This document shows positions 1 to 10,700 of a stretch of DNA of 31,276 nt, piece after piece; positions within the stretch are counted from its first letter, which is position 1, and the number at the start of each line of letters is the position of its first letter. Made by a program: the position numbers and the translations under genes. Source of the stretch: Silene noctiflora (Eukaryota > Streptophyta > Magnoliopsida > Caryophyllales > Caryophyllaceae); contig VHZZ01000032.1 of NCBI GenBank assembly GCA_009801015.1, positions 37,211 to 68,486 on the forward strand. The letters run 5' to 3'. The notes beneath the pieces are model-generated. The model was not told where the DNA came from. It did no database searches and saw only the letters and a program-made list of their open reading frames with translations.

Positions 1-231
1 AATTGGTTAGGTTTTTAGAGAGAGAAGGAGGAGAACTCTTTTTAATTATCTTTTAAGAAGAAGGGCATTTGTGGAATATCAGGGGCAAAATGCGCAGGGT
101 TGAGTAAATTAATGCGCGGGATTTAGCAAGTCCCTATATTAATTAACCCTATATAAAATAATAGAAAGGTATAATCATATAAAATTGATCTATTAGATAG
201 ACTAGAAGGAAAAAGAAATCAAGATAATACA
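1..231. other. Intergenic, nothing recognised
   Basis: AT-rich sequence with no reading frame, RNA gene or clear terminal repeat that I can support. It ends against the TA target duplication of the MITE that follows. Confidence 0.5.
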
Positions 232-233
232 TA

Positions 234-492
234 CTCCCTCCATTCAACTCTACACTACCACTTTCTTTTTCACATTTGCCAACGCGTGTTTTACGCGGTA
301 AATATTGTTAGTTACGTATTTACAATAATTAAAAAAGTTAGATATTTATAATATACTCGTAGAGACGAATCAAACAAGATCTCACATGAATATAATTTCA
401 TTTACGTATTGAGAGAAAATTGAATTTGAATACGCGCTCTTGTAAATAGTGTGCAAAATAGATAGTGGTAGTGTGAAGTTGAATGGAGGGAG
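234..492. mobile_element. Stowaway-like MITE, apparently whole
   Basis: A 259-bp element starting CTCCCTCCATTCAACT and ending with the exact reverse complement AGTTGAATGGAGGGAG. The inverted repeats run about 32 bp with two or three mismatches. TA dinucleotides flank both ends (232-233 and 493-494), as expected for Stowaway/Tc1-mariner MITEs. There is no coding capacity. A damaged relative of its interior lies at about 26125-26297. Confidence 0.85.
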
Positions 493-494
493 TA

Positions 495-1238
495 TTTCTT
501 AGGCCATAGCTGAATTCCCAATTCTTAGTAGGTCTTTATGGAGTTTGATATATCCATCTTAAGATTAAACCAGCCTAATCACAACTACTTGAAATATTCG
601 ACATGTTTTAAGTTTAAAATATATATGTCGATTTTTACAAATTTTTATTTAAAACGCGCATATCCGTCTTAAACATGAAACATGTCAAATAGTTAAATGA
701 GACAAAAAAATTTTGGACATAACTAAAAGCTCGTCCCATCTAACAACATGAGTTAGTATTCAACTGTTTTAAACTTATGACGGATATAACTGTCTTAATC
801 AAGACCAACTGGTAGATCTGCCAAAATTGACTCAGCCCGAGTAATCCGACCCATACCCGATTCGAAACCCAAACTAAGGACCAGAACTTGCCCGCAACCC
901 GATTTAACTCGACTCGAATGTTTATTATTGCACACATTCCTTTATCTTTAAATAACTTATACCCCCTCCTATTCACTATATTCTTCCTCTTTACTTTTTG
1001 CACAAGAAATAAAAAAGTGAATTTGGATCCCACAAAACACACTACCCCACGTGCCATTGAATTTGGACCACACAAATCAACAAAAAAAATGAAATAGGGA
1101 AGAAAACCCGAATAACCGAATAAGGAAATAGAGAAGAAACCCCTGAATAGGAGGAAGTATATAACTAACACGAAAAGTGAGCGAACCCAAACTAACACGA
1201 TTCAAACCCTACCCAATTAACTCTATTCAGTCTATTTT
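495..1238. other. Intergenic, with repeat fragments
   Basis: AT-rich intergenic DNA. Around 655-805 it holds short words such as 'tatccgtctta' and 'gacggatat...gtctta' that recur in introns of the lyase gene (near 11040-11075 and 12335-12352), so it probably carries an old MITE fragment. Long open frames here on both strands are low-complexity, lack family features and are not called as genes. Confidence 0.4.
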
Positions 1239-1645
1239 AAAGCTCTGTTTGGCAAAACTAACTGAAAAGGTAGCTGAAAACTGAAAAGCTAACTGAAATC
1301 TGAAAAGCTAACTGATAAGGTAGTTGAAAATTAGGAACTGATAAGGTAGCTGATTATATAAAAAAAATGTTTGACAAACTAACTGAAAAAATAACTGATT
1401 TTAATGAAATTACATAAAAGGATATGATAATTATTTAGTAATATAGATTTAAGGGGTAAAAAAGGAAAATCAAACTAAATCAGGTACCTGAAATCTCAAA
1501 TGCTACTCTAGGTAGCATTTCATTTCAGGTAACTTATTTGGTTAAATAAGCTACTTGTCAAACGGTTAAAAAAAAAATAAGGTACCTAAAATTTTGGTCA
1601 AATAAGCCACTTTCACCAAATCAGGTACCTAAAATGGCTTGCGAG
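1239..1645. repeat. Repeat-rich segment, possible degraded MITE
   Basis: The left part repeats words of the type 'aactgaaaaggtagctgaaa'. The right part repeats 'aggtacctaaaat' and 'aaataagc.ac'. A possible inverted terminal pair is 'gtttggcaaa' near 1247 and 'cttgtcaaac' near 1555, which resembles plant hAT-type ends, but I found no convincing target duplication. It is called only as a probable non-autonomous element. Confidence 0.35.
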
Positions 1646-1799
1646 CCTAACTCTTCTTAAAATAAACAAATTGTGTGCATTTGTCACATAGAAGAAAGCA
1701 CAAGTATGGGTTTTAAAAAGCTAAAACTCAACTACTTTAATGGAAAAAAGCAGGTAGGGTTTTAATGACAAAACCAGGCTGTTCTCTTCATTTGCTATT

Positions 1800-2030
1800 T
1801 GCTAGTACTACTGCTCCTTCTGCTCCTCCCAAACACACACACACACACATACTCCCCCACACTTTTTAAAGCACTTCTCTCTTCACATTCATTCACTCCT
1901 AAACCACTCCATTTCCCCATTTTCCATTAATCCTCTACCTCAAAAACCCCTTTTTTACCCACCCATTTACCCATTTTACTGTCCTCTGTGCGACCGCATT
2001 TGCTGCACTGAATCCTGTTCAGTAACAAGT
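1800..2030 (+). promoter_or_regulatory. CT/AC-rich leader upstream of the receptor kinase
   Basis: A pyrimidine-rich stretch with an (AC)n microsatellite at about 1831-1849 and repeated CTCT/CATTC words runs up to the ATG at 2031. Such CT-rich tracts are common in plant 5' untranslated regions. I see no TATA box that I would defend, so the transcription start is not placed. Confidence 0.4.
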
Positions 2031-4918
2031 ATGAAACGGCTTGTTTCATATGGCATTGTGTTTCTTCCACTGTTGTTTTTGCTGTCAGCAAATGCGGATC
2101 CGGGTTCTACCAGATCTGCATTGCTGGCTTTACGAGAAGCGGTAGGAGGTCGGACGCTTTTATGGAAAACGGAAGCAAACCCATGTTCATGGTACGGGGT
2201 ACAATGTCGAAACGATGTCGTTGTTGGATTACAGTTACCTGGATTTTCACTGTCTGGTGAAATCCCAACTGGCATTTTCAAAAATCTTACCTCACTGAAA
2301 TTACTGAGTCTCAGGTTTAATGCATTGTCAGGAAATTTACCCTCGGATCTCGGGTCATGTGTTCAGTTGCGTAGTCTTTATTTGCAGGATAACGCGTTGG
2401 GTGGAGTAATTCCTGGGTTTATATCGGAGTTAAAAAACCTTGTTCGTTTGAACTTGGGTAATAATAATTTTACTGGTGAAGTTTCTGGGTCGTTTAGGAA
2501 TTTGTCTAGGTTGAAGACATTGTATCTTGAGAATAACCAGTTAACCGGGTTTTTACCCGAATGGAAGCTTGAATTAGATCAGTTTAATGTGTCTAATAAC
2601 CTGTTGAATGGTACTATTCCGGTTAGTCTTGCTGCAATGCCGGTTTCGGCTTTTCAGGGTACTAAGTTGTGTGGAAAGCCCCTTCATATTTGCCCTGGTC
2701 TTGCTGCTGGTACTTCTTTTTCATTAATCTATTGTTGTTTTCGGTTTTGTCTTCTTTGTGTAATGGTGCATTCTCCCACATTGGTAGATGTACTAGTTTT
2801 AGATTAGTTTACAATTGGTTTTAGGACGGTACCTCACTTGGTAGATTTAGGAGTGTTAGATTAGTTTATATGTTAGTGGGGTACTTTCCATTATAACAAT
2901 TGGTTTTTGGACGGAACCATACTTGACTTGTGGCTGGTTTTTCACTCTTGATCCTACGGAGGATTAGGGTCATTTTGCTGTATTCATATCATAAACCTTG
3001 TTTTTCCATGTTTGATTGACAATGTAGGTATTGGGGTTTTGAGGTGTTCGATTAGTTTTAACAATTGATTTCAAGACGGAACCTCACTTAACTTGTGGCT
3101 AGTCATTTGTTTTTGGTCCTATGGGTCTACTGGGGAGGACAGTTGTTTTTTGTTGTATTCCTGTCGTAAAACTTAATTTTCAATTTTTATTTACAGAATG
3201 CTATGTTTGATTAACAATGTAGGTACTGGGGTTTTGAATGGAGAGCATAAGAAGAAAAAGGGAGGGCTGTCGGGTGGGGCAATAGCAGGGATTGTTGTAG
3301 GAGCTGTGGTGGCATTTGCGATTATTTTGATGATAATTGTGTTGATATGTGGTAAGAAGAGGAAAAGACAGCCGAATGCTGTGGCATTTTCGTCAATTCA
3401 TAAGCAAATAGGGGTAGAGAAGACAGGTGTTGAGGAGGAGGAATTAGAACATGATGTGGGATATAGGAATGGTGGTTATTCAGTGGCTCCGGCTGAGGTG
3501 GCAGCGGTTCCAGCAGCGAGAATTGATGAGCCAAATGGGGGTATTGGTAAGAGGTTGGTTTTCTACGGGAATGGAGTCAGCGGGAAAAAGTTCGACTTGG
3601 AGGAGTTGCTGAGAGCTTCAGCTGAGGTTTTGGGGAAAGGTACATTTGGGACGGCTTATAAGGCTGTCATGGAGATCGGAACTGTGGTGGCTGTCAAGAG
3701 GTTGAAGGATGTGGTCATTTCCGAGGGAGAATTCAAGGAGAAGATTCACGTTGTCGGGTCAATGGAGCACGAGAATTTGGTGCCTCTTCGAGCTTACTAC
3801 TATAGCCAGGATGAAAAGCTTCTTGTGTATGATTACATGCCCATGGGAAGCTTATCCGCCTTTTTGCATGGTGACTTTCTCTACTTGACACCTTGTTCTC
3901 GACTTTCTTTCACAGTTTTTGTCAAATTTCCTGCTGTTTTGTGCTGCATTCTCGTATAAATTGAGTGTTAACTGGAGTATTACTTAATCTTGATTGGATC
4001 TGTGAAAAATGTAACTGTATATAGTTCTGATTTTAAGTGTATCAGTTTTCAGATGCATTCTGGTTTCCTCATAATATCGTTTGGTGAACGATCATTTGCC
4101 TGTATATTTGGTCAATAGTTGTCAAATATGTGGATTTACTCTGCAAGATCTCGGAACAGAGAGTAACTCCGCTGCATAAACATGCTTCTGAACTTGCATG
4201 TCCAGTTATGTGTCTGTAATGTCGATTAATTTAGGTGTTTAGTATGAGCACTCCTCTGAACTGCTGTTTTCTGTGGCTCCTTGTTGCAGGAAACAAAGGT
4301 GGTGGGAGAACGCCGCTAAATTGGGAGATGAGATCAAGCATTGCCCTTGCGGTAGCTCGTGGCATTACCCACCTCCATTCTCAAGGCTCAAACATCTCAC
4401 ATGGCAACATCAAATCATCCAACGTTCTCCTCACAAAATCCTACGAGGCCAAAGTTTCGGACTTTGGACTAGCTCAGCTAGTAGGACCATCCACCACCCC
4501 AAACCGAGTCAATGGCTATCGGGCTCCAGAGGTAACTGACCTAAGAAAGGTGTCTCAACAAGCTGACGTGTACAGCTACGGAGTCCTCCTCCTGGAGCTC
4601 CTCACAGGAAAAGCCCCAACTCACGCCCTCTTGAACGAGGAAGGCGTAGATCTCCCAAGGTGGGTCCAGTCCGTTGTTAAGGATGATTGGGCATCTGAGG
4701 TGTTCGATATGGAGCTCCTCAGATACCAACATGCCGAAGAGGAGATGGTTCAGCTGCTACAGCTGGCAATCGACTGTACTGCTCAGTACCCTGATTCCCG
4801 TCCCTCCATGTCTGAAGTCACCAAGAGAGTCGACGAGCTCTGTAGTCCCAGCGCTAAGGACGGCGACGACTTAAACCCTGCCCCATCTACCGACATGGAT
4901 AGTATCTCGTCTCGTTAA
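2031..4918 (+). CDS. LRR receptor-like kinase, RLK902/RKL1 type (LRR-III)
   Basis: Three exons, 2031-2709, 3223-3870 and 4290-4918, join in phase to a protein of 651 residues, the usual length for this family. Order: signal peptide (about 1-22), LRR N-cap with W-x(6)-CSWYGVQC, about five LRRs, a basic linker, a membrane helix (about 246-270), a juxtamembrane arm and a protein kinase domain (about 350-635). The glycine loop GKGTFG is at 364-369, the ATP lysine in VAVKRLK is K385, and DFG is at 500-502. The catalytic loop reads HGNIKSSN (480-487) where active kinases have HRDxKxxN, so the catalytic Asp is missing; this is known for LRR-III members, many of which act as pseudokinase-like receptors or co-receptors at the plasma membrane. 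Ligand and partners cannot be read from the sequence. The kinase-domain intron after LHG is at a position I recall for this subfamily; the first intron (2710-3222) is less usual. Confidence 0.92.
2804..3222. repeat. Tandem repeats in intron 1 of the receptor kinase, with a copied splice acceptor
   Basis: The phrase 'acaattgg.ttt..gacgga' occurs three times (about 2812, 2896 and 3060). The intron end 'tgtttgattaacaatgtag' at 3204-3222, with the first bases of exon 2 (GGTACTGGGG-like), has a near copy at 3009-3027, 195 bp upstream. The intron therefore grew by tandem duplication that copied the acceptor and the start of exon 2. Confidence 0.7.
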
Positions 4919-5881
4919 AATCCATCACCTGTATGTTTTCTGTACCTCCTGCAACTGTTTTTAATAGGCACATCGGATTCCGTATTGCTGTAATCTGCCT
5001 TTTTCCTAGAGAGGAGAATCAATTGTTGTAACCTTAATTAATCCTGTAAGTTAGTTGTTAGAACAGTAATTACTGTGTACGACATTATCACACCGTGAGA
5101 CGTTCCCTTTATATAAAAGGACCGTCTTTCATGTAAGACCGTCTTATTCTAGAATTTGTGTCGTTAGAAACGCGTTATGATGGATGTAATTATTAGTGTA
5201 ATGGTATGGCTTTCTGTAGCACTGCATGTGTTCTGGTATTCTTTTAAGTTGGCATCTCTATCTGTATTTTCTTTTCACATGCTGATACTTTACTTCTGTT
5301 CTCCAACCTGTCGATTATCGTGTACTCCCTCCGTCCCAATTAATATCTCTCCGATTTGGAGCTGTTTTGCTGAATTTCTCAAAGATTAGTTACTTTCTCT
5401 GATAACATTAAAAAAGTGTTCCATAAAGAAGACAAGGTTTATCGTTTCTTATTGACTGTCTACTAAATAGGACATAAAATCCGCTCTCAAAATATTAATA
5501 GCTTCAAAATGAGAGAGTTGTTCATGTTCGTCCACTTTCCCTAAATCTTTGGAAACCAATAAAATTACAAATTTCCAACATTTAAGCTTAATTGATCACT
5601 ATAAACTAATTATAGATAAATCACTAAATTACCATTAATTCTATAATTTTACATTTAATAAACATCAATTATATAATTTTCTAGTAGTAATAAATTATGT
5701 AAAATAATCTCGGTATATTTTGTAATAATCTCCGCTTTTCAAATGATTTCCCCTCTCCAATAAATTTTTAAAAAAATAAAAAATAAATAATTTAGGGAAA
5801 AAAAATAAAAAAGAAAAAAGAAAGGGGAAGAAAATTACTTGTATTTAATTTTTTTTTTTTTTTTTTGTCATATTTATATAA
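4919..5881. other. Intergenic: kinase 3' flank and LEA upstream region with MITE remnants
   Basis: Holds the presumed 3' UTR of the receptor kinase. About 5088-5160 is a repeat fragment with 'agaccgtcttattctagaatttgtg'. From about 5325 there is a one-ended Stowaway-type start, 'tactccctccgtcccaat', with no matching right end. A very AT-rich zone (5560-5870) ends in an 18-base or longer T-run. No additional gene is supported. Confidence 0.5.
5850..5881 (+). promoter_or_regulatory. Poly-T tract and TATA-like box directly before the LEA_2 ATG
   Basis: A run of about 18 T's is followed by 'catatttatata' ending just before the ATG at 5882. A TATA-like word this close cannot direct a transcript carrying that ATG unless transcription starts elsewhere, so it may be chance AT-richness or may serve a shorter transcript. 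Confidence 0.3.
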
Positions 5882-6517
5882 ATGGCAAATTCAGGCCAGC
5901 TCCCTCGGCCACCGGCACACGGTAGATATGACTTGGGCAACAACGAGGCGAAGCGACGAAAAGCGAATATGATGAAATTTGGGTGTGTTGGGGTATTGGC
6001 TGCTATTATTATTGGCCTTGGCATCTATGGCTTAATCTTATTATTGTCCTTCAAAAATGCTCAAGTCCCACATTTCCAAGTAAAAGCGGTCGAAGTCGCT
6101 AAATTTAACGTAGCAGACGTCGTAATGGCGAATCAAAAAGTTTTATCGACTGATCTTGCGTTCAATTTGGAGTCGGATAACAAGAATCCGATGGTAGGAG
6201 TAAGTTTAGAAAATATGGTTATGGAAACAAATTGGAACGACGTCGAGGCTCATTTAGGCGAAGCTCATATCGAAAATGTTGCCCTTAATTCTAAGGGTGT
6301 TTCGACTTTGAAAGTTACGACCCGTGGCGAGGTTGAAATATCGAAAAAACTTGTTAATAAGGAGGATATGAAGCTTGATTTGGTGTTAAGTGGAGATCTT
6401 AAATTTGTTCATGGTCCTTTTAAAACAAAGACATATCCTTTCATGGTTTCTTGCAATGAAATTAAAGGTGTTTCTACAAATGCAGCTTGTAATTCCAAAT
6501 TGTTCTCTAATGGGTAA
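5882..6517 (+). CDS. LEA_2 / NHL (NDR1/HIN1-like) family membrane protein
   Basis: A single-exon frame of 211 residues. The N-terminus is short, polar and proline-containing (PRPPAHGRY), followed by a basic stretch (KRRK, about 24-27) and one hydrophobic helix (about 34-56, with AAIIIGLGIYGLILLL). The rest is a beta-rich LEA_2 domain with the usual run of 'N..V..ADVVMANQ..LSTDLAFNLE..NKNP', a good match to the late-embryogenesis-abundant group 2 / NDR1-HIN1-like family. Such proteins are single-pass proteins of plasma membrane or ER and are linked to stress and defence; a specific role cannot be read here. Length is normal (about 200-250). The first ATG is chosen because the polar N-terminus plus basic anchor is typical of NHL proteins; the next Met (about residue 30) would cut into the anchor. 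Confidence 0.88.
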   Translation: MANSGQLPRPPAHGRYDLGNNEAKRRKANMMKFGCVGVLAAIIIGLGIYGLILLLSFKNAQVPHFQVKAVEVAKFNVADVVMANQKVLSTDLAFNLESDNKNPMVGVSLENMVMETNWNDVEAHLGEAHIENVALNSKGVSTLKVTTRGEVEISKKLVNKEDMKLDLVLSGDLKFVHGPFKTKTYPFMVSCNEIKGVSTNAACNSKLFSNG

Positions 6518-6591
6518 GACTTTTTTAGCTTAATCCGTCTCCGACATAAACTCCGAGTTTTTACATTGTCGTCTTACCCTTGAAAAATCAA

Positions 6592-7590
6592 ATTAACAAT
6601 CGATATAAATAACAAAATACGAGTATAATAACCTAAGTTAAAAGAAATGATGATACATGTTTAGATCCCGCGCAATAAATGCACTGTTTTTATAGAGTTT
6701 TTATTTTTGTATTACTTAATCATAAATTAACACATTATTAATTTTTCATATTTCACGTACTTATATTTTGATATGAGAAAAAGAAAATTAAACTGCAAAA
6801 TTATTCAAGAAAATCGAGTAAAATTGTACTGTAAAATAATAGTGGTAGCTCATTAATTGTTCATTTTCTCGTTATTGTATTTTGCTTCGAGAAAAAAAAA
6901 ATTAAAACAAAAAATTAATCCAAGAGAATCGAGTTATATGCTGAAATGAGTTTTTTAAAAAGTACTGTATTTTTTATATCTCAAAGCTAACGATTCCAAT
7001 TTTATAAATTCTCTCAATTTCTTTTTGTCATGAAAGTAATCAAGATGATTTATAGTTTTGTTTAACATAGTATGAGTCAAGTCATTATTAAATAATAACA
7101 TCAATAAAAGATTTAATAATTTATATTTTTATATTATTTATTTATATTTTAATTAAAATATTATAGTTTAATGTTTACTGAAAATATATAATTTAATGAA
7201 AAAATTAATTTTAATGAAAAAAGTTGTATAATGAAATATATTATAATTATTAATTTCCTTATTTAGTAAAAACAATTAAATTATCATTGTTTCCTTATTT
7301 TAAAAGATGTTTTTTGGAGGGAAAACTTGTGAATTCACCTATTCTTTTAGTATATAGGGGATGTGTCGTGGTATACTGGTTGTACCTAACGTTTTAAACT
7401 AAATTTTAATTAAATCGGTTTAGGTATTAACTTGTCGTGGTATACTGGTATTAACAATCGACATAAATAACAAAATACGAGGATAATAACCTAAGTTAAA
7501 AGAAATGTTTCTCATTGGAAGTGGACAAGATGATACAATCTCGTGGTATACCGTTTAAATTAAATTTTAATTAAATCGGTTTAGGTAGTC
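6592..7590. repeat. Local tandem duplication downstream of the LEA_2 gene, one arm split by a Helitron
   Basis: A 58-bp block starting 'attaacaatcga' at 6592-6649 recurs at 7450-7507 with two differences. It is followed in both arms by 'atgataca', then 'cgtggtatac' (7367-7376 and 7542-7551), then 'aaattttaattaaatcgg' with 'tttaggta' (about 7396-7426 and 7557-7587). In the first arm these blocks are separated by the Helitron at 6658-7361; in the second arm they are contiguous apart from small indels. Confidence 0.8.
6658..7361 (-). mobile_element. Non-autonomous Helitron (minus strand)
   Basis: On the minus strand it begins TCCCCTATATACTAAAAG, preceded by A. It runs about 700 bp of AT-rich sequence and ends with a hairpin-like GTGCATTTATTGCGCGGGAT, typical of plant Helitron 3' ends, although the terminal CTRR is degenerate. 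No coding capacity. It is clearly homologous along most of its length to the plus-strand element at 23660-24527, for example 'ctcatatcaaaatataa' and 'gaaaatgaacaattaatga'. The duplicated flanks give an unfilled copy of the site at about 7530-7552. Confidence 0.75.
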
Positions 7591-7781
7591 ATTGATTAGG
7601 TGAAAAATTATTGAATATGATTTAATAGGACGATACGAATTGAATTGGTTGAGTATTAGATTAGTATTGACGAATATTGTAATTTAGTTTAGTTTAGTTT
7701 AGTTTAGCTGTTAATTTTACGTATTAATTTCAAGTAATTAAATTTGGGTTTAGCATTGGAGTTGCTCTAAGATACGTAAAA
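7591..7781. other. Upstream of the lyase gene; start exon not found
   Basis: AT-rich sequence with a (TTTAG)n run at 7682-7708. The lyase frame is open back to 7728 but has no in-frame ATG. I could not identify an upstream exon with confidence. Confidence 0.4.
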
Positions 7782-10700
7782 TTGGGCAGTGAATCTCCAC
7801 CGCCATCAACGCGCAAAGTAAAGGGACCAGCCGCGGCTCCTCAAGCAGCGCCGCCTCAAACAGCAACCGATAAGCCAGCGACTGAGCTACCTGCTTCGAA
7901 AGATTTCGTACCTCAGGCTTCTACAGAATCAGCACAAGGAAAGGAAGTAGTTCAGTCGCCGGGTGTAGACAAGCAACAAGCTGCTGTACCTCCGACAGTA
8001 GCTCCACAAGGACCGGGAGGAAACCCGGGTGCTGCAGAAAATGCGACAGTATCTTCAACTCCGCGAGAGTCATTACCACCAACTCCACAAGATAAGGCAT
8101 TGCCAGAGCCGCAGCCAAAAGAGGATAAGGCATTGCCAGAGCCGCAACCAAAAGAGTCACTACCACCAACTCCACAAGATAAGGCATTGCCAGAACCACA
8201 AAAAGAACCAGCCTCGCTTCCAAAAGAGTCATTACCACCACTTCCATCAGAGCCGCGAGCAAAGCCAATGACTGAAGAACCTAAACTTCCACCCTCACCT
8301 CCGAAAGAGTCATTTCCACCTGTTAAACTTGATATTCAGGACAAGTTTGTGAGTTTATATCTTACCTTAAACTAAGCATTTGATTAGTTCTCGTCTTCCC
8401 GACCATCAGTTTAAGCTTTTGGTTGAGATGATACTCCATATTGATTTAAAATTGATATGAAACGGGATATGGCCGGTGCAGGTAATTTTGAGTAACGGAT
8501 TACTTGCAGTTACTATAGCCAACCCAGATGGATTCATAACCGGGATTAACTACAATGGCATCGATAACATTTTGGACACGGTCAATCCTGAAGACGACAG
8601 AGGGTACGTATGTTCTTTACTTCATTCTACCATTCTACTAACTACGATCACATTTTTCACACGATGATTACATTTACAGTTATTGGGATGTCGTTTGGGC
8701 TCCACCCGGTACCAAAGGAACTAAGGGAAATTTTCAAAGGTACTGTATTACCCTACTTCGATTCTCAAATAAAATTGCGAGCTAAGAGTGTCGTATCCTT
8801 ATTTTAGCAATACAGAGAGACTGTTTCCTGAAAATCCGCTTATCCTTAAGTTCACTTGAAATTATATATGTTTGACAGGATCGTAGCTAAAGAGTTTCGA
8901 GTAATTGTGGATAGACCGGACCAAATTGAATTGTCGTTTAAGTTACCATATAATCCATCCACCGATGCTAAAAAAGCCGCCCCAATGGAGATCGATCAAA
9001 GGTGTTTGAAATTACTCTGTTTTTCATGTATATTTTTAAAACTAACCTTACACGAACATCACAGCTTAATATCGAGTCTGTTTGTTGGGGATACGATTAA
9101 ACAGGTACGTCATGCTTCAAGGTGTATCGGGAATTTATGCCTATGGTATATTTGAAAGAGGGGGATGGGATCAATTTGGCATGCCAAATGCTAGGCTTGC
9201 TTTTAAGCTTCAAAGACAAATGTAAGTAAATTGCTTGTGACGGACAGCTGAAGACGGATAGTGCCTCTCTCACAATAAAGCAAGTGGGAGGGCAAACGGG
9301 GATAAATGGAGCACCCCATGAATAGTGCCACTTGCATATTGTAAGAGGGACACCATCCGTCTTCAACTTATGACGGATAGTGCCCGTCTTCAATGAGAAT
9401 TTGTGTTAATCAAATCGTATTTAAAACGAAACAAGTAAAAAAGATGGGTCGAATTGCAGGTTTAAGTACATGGTGGTAGCAGATAATCGACAAAGGGAAA
9501 TGCCGGTACCAGAGGACCGTATGAAACCCAGAGTTCAAGAGCTCGAATATCCTGAAGCTGTTATTATGATCAATCCCCTTGATCCAAAACTCAAAGGAGA
9601 GGTTCGTTTTTGAATCCAGGTCACGAGTACCACCTCTCATGACTTTACCAACTAAGCTAGTTGACATCTGCATAACATGAAACGTTTTCTATTCAGGTGG
9701 ATGACAAATACCAATACTCGAAGGAAAGCCAAGACATAAGGGTACATGGATGGATTTGTAAAGACCCGCCTAGCGGATTCTGGCAAATAACTCCCAGCTT
9801 CGAGTTCCGTTCTGGTGGTCCAAACAAACAGTTCCTTACTTCCCATGTCGGACCGTCCACCCTTGCAGTATGTTTCCTCCTTACTTTGCTCCTTCAACCA
9901 TAACTTTATTATAGTTTATGCACCTCATTTAATGATAGCAATAAATCAGGTGCGTGAGTTTTGAGGCCGTTTTAACGGCCATATTGATCGAAAAATTGTG
10001 CTTGATTTAACTTAATTTTATCATTATATGTATAGATGTTTGTGAGTGCTCATTACTCAGGAGAAGAACTTATACCTAAATTTCAACAAGGAGAACCATG
10101 GAATCATATCTATGGTCCTATTTTCATGTACATGAATAATCAAACAAAAGGTCCAGATTTTAAGTTGCTTTGGGAAGATGCTAAACAAAGGGTACGTAAA
10201 TACGTATAATAATCGTATCCCTCTGTTTCAATCATTTGTTTACCTTTGATCAAAATGTCCATTACGAAAAAAAGGTAAATAAATGATAGAGACGTATGGA
10301 CTATGGAGTATTACCTTGAAATAGACCTGTCAAACGGGTCGGACAGGTCGGGTCTCGGGTCGGAATACGGGTCGTGTTAGATACAGGCTGGGTCATACGG
10401 GTCACGGATCAGGTTAGGGTCAGAATACGGGTCAAGAAATAATTTTTAACGTCTTTTAAACTATTTTTTTAATTAAAAAAATATTTTTTAAAAACGTAAA
10501 ACATATTTAAAATTAATATTTTAATCATATTCAATGTTTACATTAATTATATTGACATAATTATTAAAATAAAGTTCTTTTAATAATTATTTTATTATTA
10601 AATATTATAAAAGTTATATAAAATTGACCTGTTAGTTGTATTTGTAATTTTAAGTAATAAAAAAAATAATTTTGTGACCATTTTTTCAAATATAGTATAT

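Noticed and set aside
740-1198. Open minus-strand frame of 152 codons
   Set aside because: Low-complexity hydrophobic composition from AT-rich DNA, no family features, and a conflicting open frame on the other strand. Treated as chance.
3198-3222. ATG at 3198 as start of a separate kinase gene
   Set aside because: The preceding exon and the phase-matched acceptor at 3222 give a normal LRR-RLK of expected length; the Met belongs to the intron.
7921-8271. Long open frames in other frames and the opposite strand over the proline-rich exon
   Set aside because: Shadows of the repeated lyase coding sequence. The frame that continues by splicing into the PL4 domain is the real one.
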